Below are positions 55,043-62,200 of a stretch of 64,000 bases of DNA, piece after piece. Source of the DNA: Planctomycetota bacterium (lineage in GTDB: Bacteria; Planctomycetota; GCA-002687715; DRQF01); the NCBI GenBank assembly GCA_020639295.1, contig JACKGY010000006.1:310001-374000 (forward strand), written 5' to 3'. The notes under the pieces were generated by a model. It had not been told where the DNA came from. It did no database searches and saw nothing but the letters and a program-made list of their open reading frames with translations. The position numbers and the translations under genes are program-made. How positions within the stretch are numbered: the stretch's first letter is position 1; each line of letters begins with the position of its first letter.

Positions 55043-56989
55043 ATGAAGTCGAAGTTCCCCGGAATCCTGGCCATCCTGGTCGCCCTCATGTCGCCCGTCG
55101 TCGCCGCCCAGGAGGAGCAGCTCCAGATCGAGGGCGGGTCCTTCGTCTGGAACGGCCAGGAGCTGAAGGTCGAGGCCGACACCCTGGCCCGGCACTACGC
55201 GATCATCGGTCGGGTCGAGCCGGACACCGACCCGGCGACGCGGCTGGAGCGCGCCTGGGCCCGGGCGATTCGCCTGGAGGGCGCCCGCGCGGCGGGCCTG
55301 GAGCTGGACGAGACCGCCTTCAGGAGCTGGATGCGGGAGCGCCACGCCACCTTCGTGAACCTCGTCGCCGAAGGCGAACTGCGCGGCGCGGACATCGGCA
55401 AGGCCTGGGGCAACTACGTCCGCGAGCGCGGCTTCGCCGACCCGGAGGAATACGAGGCCGCCTGCCGCGAGGAATACCTCGGCGAACGCTTCGTGGCCCT
55501 GGAGTTCCCCGACACGGACACCGGCGAGGCCGCCCTGCGCCAGCGTTTCACCGAGATGCACACGGCCTACGAGGTCAGCGCCCTGGTCTTCGCCCCGGAG
55601 ACCCTGGAGCGGCGTCCCGAGCTCGACCAGAAGGACGAGGCCGCGCGGGCCCTGTTCGGCTCCTGGTGGCAGACCCTGCCGGAGCAGCGGCGGCGGATCT
55701 ACGACGACCGCGAGCGCCCGGCCTCCGAGGTCGAGTGCCTCTTCTACCGCTTCTCCGGCCGTTCGCGCGCCGAGGTGAAGGAGTTCTTCGAGCGCAAGCG
55801 CCCGACCACCGGCGACTCGCTCGCCGAGGCGACCGCCCACTACGTCATCAGTCCGCTCGAGCGGCACAAGATGGGCATGCGCTGGCTCCAGAACCGGCGC
55901 ACGACATATGCCCAGATCAACGGCGAACTGCCGACTGGGCTCGACGACGAGGCTTCCTTCGAGCTGGTCCAGGACCACCTCGACCGCGAGTGGCGCATCC
56001 TGCGCTATCTCGGCGACCTGTGGCGGGAGCTGAAGGCCGCCCCGGTGCCGGCCGACGTCGCCGGCGCGGCGCTGCACCACGGCTTCGAGTACCGGCACTA
56101 CGACCTCCAGACCAACTACAAGCTGCAGGAGGACCTCGACGGGGGCGGCGTCCTGGTGGGCGACCACCCGCTCGGCTTCCGCCGCACCAAGCCGGGCGAG
56201 ATCTTCGACTACAACACCCGGTCCGAGAGCCCGGAGAAGGTCTATTACGTCGAGGGCGTGGTGGACCAGCCGGGGCTCCATGCCTCGATCTGGCGCCTCA
56301 TCCGCTTCGAGGGCCAGCGTGTCCTCAGCGCCGAGCAGGGGCTGCCGCTGGCCTGGAAGGACTTCCTCGCCGCCAACGACTACCGTCTCGCGCTCGACTG
56401 CGCCCTCCGCTTCGCCGGCGAGCTCGAACGCCGCGTGAACGAGGAGGTCGCGGCCCAGAGCCCCGAGGACGGCGCCGCCCGGGCGCGCATCGAGATCGAC
56501 TTCGCGCGCCGGGAATTCGCCGACTACTTCGATCAGGGCAAGAGTCTGGTCAAACAGGCCAGGGTCATCGGCCCCTTCGTCGCCCGGCCCTTCGAGCCGA
56601 TCACCGGAATCGAGAACGAACGCGGGCAGCTCGAGCAGCGGGTGCTCGACTTCGTCGACCGGGAGTGGACCGGCTTCGTCGGTCCGATCGGCAGCGCGCT
56701 CGAGGAGGGGCAGGTCCTGCCGATGGCGCGCTCGGATCGCCGTGGCATCGCCCTGATGCTGCGGATCGACAAGATCCACCGGCCCTCGGCGACGCTCTTC
56801 GACCGCGACCCGGCGGGCCGCGAGCGAGCCCGGGTCGCGCTGGCGACCGACCAGCGCGCGAGTCGCGCCGAGGCCGCCGCCCGGGCCTACAGCTACCCCG
56901 CCATCGTCCATCACTTCAAGCTCGCGGCGCCGCAGCTCGACCGGTTGATGAGCGAGCGGATCAAGAAGGGGCTGGAGGAGAAGCGCTGA
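55043..56989 (+). CDS. Exported helical protein, SurA-like N-terminus, 648 aa
   Basis: A signal peptide (FPGILAILVALMSPVVAAQ) leads into a helical segment resembling the SurA/PpiD chaperone start (ERAWARAIRLEGARAAGLEL, FRSWMRERHATFVN, EEYEAACREEYLGERFVALE). The rest is helical and charged, with repeated acidic blocks (RRIYDDRERPASEVECLFYR, FDRDPAGRERARVALATD). No PPIase catalytic domain was recognised, so it may be a chaperone-only or divergent protein. It sits between the toroid gene (divergent) and the peptide-transport operon, with its own likely terminator at 57055-57075. Assignment is tentative. Confidence 0.65.
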   Translation: MKSKFPGILAILVALMSPVVAAQEEQLQIEGGSFVWNGQELKVEADTLARHYAIIGRVEPDTDPATRLERAWARAIRLEGARAAGLELDETAFRSWMRERHATFVNLVAEGELRGADIGKAWGNYVRERGFADPEEYEAACREEYLGERFVALEFPDTDTGEAALRQRFTEMHTAYEVSALVFAPETLERRPELDQKDEAARALFGSWWQTLPEQRRRIYDDRERPASEVECLFYRFSGRSRAEVKEFFERKRPTTGDSLAEATAHYVISPLERHKMGMRWLQNRRTTYAQINGELPTGLDDEASFELVQDHLDREWRILRYLGDLWRELKAAPVPADVAGAALHHGFEYRHYDLQTNYKLQEDLDGGGVLVGDHPLGFRRTKPGEIFDYNTRSESPEKVYYVEGVVDQPGLHASIWRLIRFEGQRVLSAEQGLPLAWKDFLAANDYRLALDCALRFAGELERRVNEEVAAQSPEDGAARARIEIDFARREFADYFDQGKSLVKQARVIGPFVARPFEPITGIENERGQLEQRVLDFVDREWTGFVGPIGSALEEGQVLPMARSDRRGIALMLRIDKIHRPSATLFDRDPAGRERARVALATDQRASRAEAAARAYSYPAIVHHFKLAAPQLDRLMSERIKKGLEEKR

Positions 56990-57054
56990 GCCGCGGCCCC
57001 ACCTCCTGAACGGAGCCGCCGATCGGCCCGCGGGCCCGTCCTTCGCGGCGACGA

Positions 57055-57075
57055 GGCCGGCCCTCGGCGCCGGCC
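57055..57075 (+). terminator. Hairpin terminator downstream of the SurA-like gene
   Basis: GGCCGGC (57055-57061) pairs with GCCGGCC (57069-57075) around a 7-nt loop, followed by CTTTCCCC. It lies about 66-86 nt after the stop codon and before the lipoprotein gene at 57144. Confidence 0.4.
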
Positions 57076-57143
57076 CTTTCCCCGCCTCGCTTGCCGGATC
57101 GCGGCGGTCCGGGCTATCCTCCGGATCCGCACGGAGGACCCCG

Positions 57144-58892
57144 ATGATCAGTCCGAGAACGTCCCTCCCGCGCCGCCTGGTCGCCGTCGTCCTGCTCGCG
57201 GTCGCGGGCTTCCAGCTCGGCGGTTGTGGCGACGAGGGCAAGGCCAGGTCGGACGGCTCCGGCCGGAGGACCGGCGAGGCGGCGGCTCCGGCCGCGAGCG
57301 GCGCCGGCATCGAGCGGATCCACGACGGCGAGGCCATCGTCGAGCTCGATCGGGAGCGGCCGATCGCCGGCCGCATGGTCTACCGCTACTCCTTCCCGAT
57401 CAGCTCGCTCAACGGCCTCAGCGCCAGCGGGCGTGGCGATCGTCAGATCATCCGCTACCACCTGAACCTGCCGCTCCTGGAGTACCATCCCGAGGAGCTG
57501 CAGCCGATGCCCTGGCTCGCCGCCAGCCTGCCCGCGATCTCGGCCGACGGCCTGGAGCAGACCTGGGAGATCCGGCCCGAGGCGACCTGGGCCGACGGCA
57601 GTCCCGTGAGCGCGGCGGACTTCGTCGCCACCTGGCGCCTCCTCAACGAACCGTCCCTGCGCAACGCGACCGCGATCCTGCGGGCCTCGCTGGGTCCGGT
57701 GGCGACGATCGAGGCCCTCGACCCGCACCGGTTCAAGGTCCGACTCAACGAGTCCGAACCGATGGCGGCCTACGCCCTCGGCTTCAATCTCGCGCCGGTG
57801 AAGAGCGCCGATCTCCCCGACGACCTCGTCGCGCTGGCCCGGATGCCGGTGCTGGAGGGCTGCGGGCCCTACCGGGTCGAGCGGCTCGATGAACAGGGTT
57901 GTCGGCTGGTGCGCCGCCAGCCCTGGTGGGGCGACGCCCTGCCCAGCTTCGCCAATCGCTGGCGCCTCGCCGAGTTCGAATACAAAGTCGTGCCCGACTC
58001 GGTGCAGGCCGTGGAGCAGCTGCGGAAGGGCCTGATCGACTTCTACGTCGGCGACGTGCGCGAGTACCTCTCGCTCTTCGCCAAGGGGCGCGAGAAGGGC
58101 TTCGGCTCGGCCCACTACTACCTGAGCCAGTTCAGCTATCTCGGCTTCAACTGTCGCAAGGAGCCCTTCGACGACGTCCGCGTCCGCCAGGCGCTCGCCC
58201 AGCTCGTCCCGCGCGAGCGGATCAACGAACAGGTCATCGGCGGGATCGGCCGCGCGGTTTCCGGCCCCTTCTTCAAGGGCAGCATCTACGAGGACCCGAG
58301 CCTCGAGCCCTGGGACTACCGGCCCGCCCGCGCCAAGGCCCTGCTCGAGGAGGCGGGCTTCGCCGACCATGACGGCGACGGCCTGCTCGATCGGAACGGA
58401 CGGGCGTTCCGCTTCACCCTGACCCGGACCGTCGGCGGTCGTGCCTTCAGCGATGGTCTGGTCGATCGGATCAAGGAGAGCCTGGCCCAGGTGGGACTCG
58501 ACATGAACATCGAGGATCTCGACGCCGAGACCGCCTACGGCCGCTATGGTCGCGGCGAGTTCGACGCCTACGTCGAGGTCTGGCCGGTCGATCCGGTCTT
58601 CCCGCAGCTCGATCTCTTCGACCTCTATCACTCGAGTCAGATCGCCGGCGGCTACAACTGGCAGAAGTTCGCCGATCCGGAGCTCGACCCCCTCCTGCTC
58701 TTCTTCCGCCGGAGCCAGAACGAGGTCAAGCGCATCGAGGCCGGGCGGAAGATCCACCGCATCCTACACGAGCAACAGCCGATGATCTTCCTGTTCAACA
58801 ACCCCAGCTGCGTGGTCTGGAACGAGCGCATCGCCGGCGTCCAGATCCACCCCCTCGGAGTGCGCCAGTGGGACTTCCGGATCGCCGACTGA
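57144..58892 (+). CDS. Oligopeptide/dipeptide ABC transporter substrate-binding lipoprotein, 582 aa
   Basis: ATG at 57144 with GGAGG 6 nt upstream. The signal ends in lipobox GFQLGGC, so it is lipid-anchored. Family 5 solute-binding motifs include EATWADGSPVSAADFVATWR, VVPDSVQAVEQLRKGLIDF, GFNCRKEPFDDVRVRQALAQ and YRPARAKALLEEAGFADHDGDG. Length is slightly above the usual 530-550, mainly from a Ser/Gly/Ala linker after the lipid site. It overlaps the first permease gene by 25 nt. Peptides or sugars are possible substrates; the DppA/OppA group is most likely. Confidence 0.93.
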   Translation: MISPRTSLPRRLVAVVLLAVAGFQLGGCGDEGKARSDGSGRRTGEAAAPAASGAGIERIHDGEAIVELDRERPIAGRMVYRYSFPISSLNGLSASGRGDRQIIRYHLNLPLLEYHPEELQPMPWLAASLPAISADGLEQTWEIRPEATWADGSPVSAADFVATWRLLNEPSLRNATAILRASLGPVATIEALDPHRFKVRLNESEPMAAYALGFNLAPVKSADLPDDLVALARMPVLEGCGPYRVERLDEQGCRLVRRQPWWGDALPSFANRWRLAEFEYKVVPDSVQAVEQLRKGLIDFYVGDVREYLSLFAKGREKGFGSAHYYLSQFSYLGFNCRKEPFDDVRVRQALAQLVPRERINEQVIGGIGRAVSGPFFKGSIYEDPSLEPWDYRPARAKALLEEAGFADHDGDGLLDRNGRAFRFTLTRTVGGRAFSDGLVDRIKESLAQVGLDMNIEDLDAETAYGRYGRGEFDAYVEVWPVDPVFPQLDLFDLYHSSQIAGGYNWQKFADPELDPLLLFFRRSQNEVKRIEAGRKIHRILHEQQPMIFLFNNPSCVVWNERIAGVQIHPLGVRQWDFRIAD

Positions 58893-59890
58893 GCGGCGCC
58901 CTCGGCCTACTTCGGCGCCCCGGCGCCTTCCTGGCCGTGCTGGTCGGCATCCTCGTCCTCGACTTCGTCCTCATCCAGGCCGGCGGCAGCGACGCGCTGC
59001 GCCGGGTGATGCTCTCGGACTCACGGGTCGAGGCCCGGGTCCTCGAGCAGCAGATCGCCGCCTACCGACTCGAGCACGGCCTCGATCAGCCCCTGACGAC
59101 CCGTCTCGGTAGCTGGTTCGGCCGCCTGCTCCACTTCGACCTGGGCCGCTCGATGGCCGAACCGCGCAGCGTCGCCGAGTTGATCGGCCCCGCGCTCCGC
59201 CGCTCCCTGTGGCTGCAGGGGCCGGCCCTGCTGGCGATCTTCCTCCTCGGCGTCCCGCTGGGCGTCCTGCTCGCCCGGCGGGCCCGCCGACCCGACGGCC
59301 GCTTCCTCGACGCCGGGGCCTACGTCTTCTCGGCCCTGCCGCGCTTCTGGCTGGCGACGCTCCTGCTCATCTACCTGGCCACCGACGCCGGCCTCGATCT
59401 CTTCCCGCTGGAGGGCCTCGCCGACGAGGACGCGACGGGTCTCGGCCTCGGCGCCCGCGCGCTGAACCGCCTCGCCCACCTCGCCCTGCCGGTGACGGCG
59501 CTCGCCCTGCCCGGCATCGTCGAGGTCGCGCGCCTCACCCGCCAGGGCATGCTCGAGGCCCTGGGTTCCGGTCACGTCCTCGCCGCGCGCGCCCTCGGTC
59601 TGCCCGAGCGGCGCATCGTCTGGCGCCACGCCCTGCGTCAGGCGCTGGTGCCCGTGGCCATCCACTTCGGCCTGCTCCTGCCGATGCTGGTGGGTGGCTC
59701 GGTCGTGGTCGAGCAGGTCTTCAACGTCGACGGCCTCGGCTCGCTGCTCATGCGCGGGGTCGAGGCCCGCGACCTCAGCCTGCTGCAAGGGCTCGTGCTG
59801 CTGGCGGCACTGGTGACCCTCGCCGGCTTCGTCCTCGCCGATCTCCTGGTGGCCTGGTTGGCCCCGGGCCTGCGCGGAGCGGAACGATGA
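58868..59890 (+). CDS. Peptide ABC transporter permease, DppB/OppB type, 340 aa
   Basis: The BPD_transp_1 fold has helices near 18-38, 110-135, 150-172, 185-210, 235-262 and 290-325. The EAA loop is VARLTRQGMLEALGSGHVLAARALGLP (landmarks VARLTRQGML and AARALGLPERRI), followed by HALRQALVPVAIHFGLLLP. The GTG start at 58868 lies 25 nt inside the binding-protein gene; a later start is possible but would cut the first helix. It overlaps the next permease by 4 nt. This is a normal DppB with a slightly longer periplasmic loop after helix 1. Confidence 0.9.
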   Translation: MGLPDRRLSGALGLLRRPGAFLAVLVGILVLDFVLIQAGGSDALRRVMLSDSRVEARVLEQQIAAYRLEHGLDQPLTTRLGSWFGRLLHFDLGRSMAEPRSVAELIGPALRRSLWLQGPALLAIFLLGVPLGVLLARRARRPDGRFLDAGAYVFSALPRFWLATLLLIYLATDAGLDLFPLEGLADEDATGLGLGARALNRLAHLALPVTALALPGIVEVARLTRQGMLEALGSGHVLAARALGLPERRIVWRHALRQALVPVAIHFGLLLPMLVGGSVVVEQVFNVDGLGSLLMRGVEARDLSLLQGLVLLAALVTLAGFVLADLLVAWLAPGLRGAER

Positions 59891-61272
59891 CCGGCCCGCG
59901 ACCGATCCTCCGCCCCGGCGGCTCCGCGGCCCGCGCCTGGGCGCGGCTCAGCGCCAGCGGCGCCGCCCTGATCGCCCTCGTTCTGCTGGCCCTGCTGGTC
60001 CTGGTCGCCGCCCTGGCGCCCTTCCTCAGCGCCGACGCCCCGCTGCTGATCGACTCCGATCAGGGTCGAACCTGGCCCCTGTTCAGCGCGATGAGTCGGG
60101 CCGACCTCGGCTGGCTCGGCGGCCTGCTGGCGGCCCTCGCCGGCTACCTGGTCCGCCGCTTCGGCGGCCGCTGGCTCGTCGCCTCGATCACCGCCCTGCT
60201 CATCGTCGCCGGCACGATCGGCCTCGCCCTCGGCCACCAGCCACGGCACGAGACCCGGCGCTACCGGCTCGAGGAACATGACCGCGCCATCATCGTCGAG
60301 CTCGATCGGGAGCTCGGGGACGACCTGGTACGCGGCGCCGACGCCGAGGTGCGCGCCGGTCTCCGCGCCGGTCGCCGTCGGCTCGCCGGTTCCCTCGAGG
60401 CCGAACTCGATCTCGAACGTCGGCTGGACCTGGTCGACGACCGACCGCCGGAACAACGCGCCTGGGCCTTCCGCGCTCTCGCGACACGCAACGAGCTGGA
60501 ACTCGGCCGCCTGCGGGAGGCCGTCTATGCCCTCAACCGCCATGCGCCGGATCAGCCCGGCGTCGACGGCCTGCGGCGACCGGGACAGGCCGGGCACGTC
60601 CTCGGCAGCGACCGCGACGGCCGCGATCTCTTGGCGCGCCTGGTGCACGGCGCGCGTCTGGCGATGACCGTCGCGGTCGGCTCGGTGGCGGCGATGCTCC
60701 TCCTCGGCCTCGCCGTGGGCCTGATCGCCGGCTGGTTCGGCGGACCGCTCGACTGGCTGCTCGAACGCCTGAACCAGGTCGTGCTCTGCCTGCCGGTGCT
60801 CTTCGTGCTGGTGGCCTTCAGCGGCTACCTGCCTCTCGTCTGGCGGCAGAGCGGCCTGACCGTCGCCTTGATCATCGGTCTCGTGGCCTGGCCGCAGATG
60901 GCCCGCCTGGTCCGGGCCGAGACCCGACGGCTGCGCTCCGCCGGCTTCGTGCGCGCCGCCGAGGCCCTCGGGCTTAGCCGCCGGCGGATCTTCCTCCGAC
61001 ATCTCCTGCCCAATCTGGTCGGCCCCCTCTTGATCACCGCGAGCGGCGCCGCCGGTCAGGTGATCGTGCTCGAGGCCACCTTCTCCTTCCTCGGTCTCGG
61101 CGCAGTGGGCGCGCCCTCCTGGGGCCGCATCCTCGCCGACTCGCGGGCCGCGGCCCTGATCGACTCGGCCTGGCATCTGGCGCTCTTCCCCGGCCTCGCG
61201 GTCACCGGCGCGGTGCTCGCCTTCAACGTCCTCGGCGATCGCCTGCGCGACGCCCTCGATCCGCGATCCTGA
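59887..61272 (+). CDS. Peptide ABC transporter permease, DppC/OppC type with large N-terminal insertion, 461 aa
   Basis: Usual DppC proteins have about 300 residues; this one has an insertion of roughly 160. After the first helix (LIALVLLALLVLVAALAPFL) come two extra hydrophobic segments (GWLGGLLAALAGYLVRRFGG and ASITALLIVAGTIGLALG) and a charged periplasmic region (about 115-230). The standard core then resumes at HVLGSDRDGRDLLARLVHGARL, with EAA loop region FVRAAEALGLSRRRIFLRHL. No DppD/DppF ATPase is in the window, so energising subunits must be encoded elsewhere. The function of the insertion is unknown. Confidence 0.9.
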   Translation: MTGPRPILRPGGSAARAWARLSASGAALIALVLLALLVLVAALAPFLSADAPLLIDSDQGRTWPLFSAMSRADLGWLGGLLAALAGYLVRRFGGRWLVASITALLIVAGTIGLALGHQPRHETRRYRLEEHDRAIIVELDRELGDDLVRGADAEVRAGLRAGRRRLAGSLEAELDLERRLDLVDDRPPEQRAWAFRALATRNELELGRLREAVYALNRHAPDQPGVDGLRRPGQAGHVLGSDRDGRDLLARLVHGARLAMTVAVGSVAAMLLLGLAVGLIAGWFGGPLDWLLERLNQVVLCLPVLFVLVAFSGYLPLVWRQSGLTVALIIGLVAWPQMARLVRAETRRLRSAGFVRAAEALGLSRRRIFLRHLLPNLVGPLLITASGAAGQVIVLEATFSFLGLGAVGAPSWGRILADSRAAALIDSAWHLALFPGLAVTGAVLAFNVLGDRLRDALDPRS

Positions 61273-61305
61273 CGCCGGTCTGCGGTTCCATGTCGCCACC
61301 TCGTC

Positions 61306-61691
61306 GCGAACGGCGGCCGGGCCGGCCAGCGGCCGGCGATCCTGCCGGCTGGGCAGCCGGCGCTCCGACCACTCGGCGCCTGGATGCGCAGCGGGCGCTG
61401 CGCGGTCCACTCGGAGCTTGGAGGCGCAGCCGCTCGGAGCGCCAGCCGCTGGCTGGCCTAGTCGGACGCGTCGGTTGCGTGCGCCTTCGCGTCGGCAAGC
61501 GCACCGCGCTTGGAACAGTCTTCGTCTCGGACTCCTCGACGAATCGCCGGCCGGCGGCCGGCGAACCTGCCGGCTAGGCAGCCGGCGCTCCGAAGCGCCG
61601 TCGACAGCAATCGGGCTTGGGATGCGCAGCGGGCGCTGCGCGGTCCACTCGGAGGGCCAGCCGCTTGCTGACCTGGTCTTCTTCGCCCGCT
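61306..61691. repeat. Tandem repeat copy 1 (386 bp)
   Basis: The unit begins GCGAACGGCGGCCGGG and recurs exactly 386 bp later with essentially no differences by eye. It contains one ~165-bp MITE-like core (61432-61596) flanked by two copies of a 34-nt block starting GATGCGCAGCGGGCGC (at 61383 and 61621, 238 bp apart). It starts 34 nt after the permease stop. No coding capacity is convincing. Confidence 0.85.
61432..61596. repeat. MITE/REP-like element copy C (165 bp)
   Basis: It has the same ends as the copies at 36 kb: left GCTCGGAGCGCCAGCCG and right GGCGCTCCGAAGC. The interior is diverged after GGCCTAGTCG (GACGCGTCGG against AACTCGCCGG) but has the same hairpin layout, showing an older spread of the family between loci. 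Confidence 0.6.
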
Positions 61692-62077
61692 GCGAACGGC
61701 GGCCGGGCCGGCCAGCGGCCGGCGATCCTGCCGGCTGGGCAGCCGGCGCTCCGACCACTCGGCGCCTGGATGCGCAGCGGGCGCTGCGCGGTCCACTCGG
61801 AGCTTGGAGGCGCAGCCGCTCGGAGCGCCAGCCGCTGGCTGGCCTAGTCGGACGCGTCGGTTGCGTGCGCCTTCGCGTCGGCAAGCGCACCGCGCTTGGA
61901 ACAGTCTTCGTCTCGGACTCCTCGACGAATCGCCGGCCGGCGGCCGGCGAACCTGCCGGCTAGGCAGCCGGCGCTCCGAAGCGCCGTCGACAGCAATCGG
62001 GCTTGGGATGCGCAGCGGGCGCTGCGCGGTCCACTCGGAGGGCCAGCCGCTTGCTGACCTGGTCTTCTTCGCCCGCT
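61692..62077. repeat. Tandem repeat copy 2 (386 bp)
   Basis: A second full unit, indistinguishable from copy 1 at the positions compared. It includes MITE-like core copy D at 61818-61982. Near-identity implies a very recent duplication or ongoing homogenisation. Confidence 0.85.
61818..61982. repeat. MITE/REP-like element copy D (165 bp)
   Basis: Lies exactly 386 bp from copy C and matches it. It has the same imperfect terminal inverted repeats and internal GC hairpins (GCCGGCCGGCGGCCGGC). No open frame is specific to it. Confidence 0.6.
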
Positions 62078-62200
62078 GCGAACGGCGGCCGGGCCGGCCA
62101 GCGGCCGGCGATCCTGCCGGCTGGGCAGCCGGCGCTCCGACCACTCGGCGCCTGGATGCGCAGCGGGCGCTGCGCGGTCCACTCGGAGGGCCAGCCGCTT
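62078..62200. repeat. Truncated hybrid repeat copy 3
   Basis: It begins as a third unit but, after the first 34-nt GATGCGCAGC block (62155-62188), continues with GGCCAGCCGCTT. That normally follows the second block 238 bp later, so the core has been deleted by recombination between the two blocks. It is then cut at about 62200 by the insertion sequence. The unit's remaining end is expected beyond the IS, outside the window. Confidence 0.75.

Noticed and set aside
61306..62200. Possible CRISPR array or integron attC cluster
   Set aside because: The units are 386 bp, near-identical throughout with no unique spacers of constant size, and there is no cas or integrase gene nearby.
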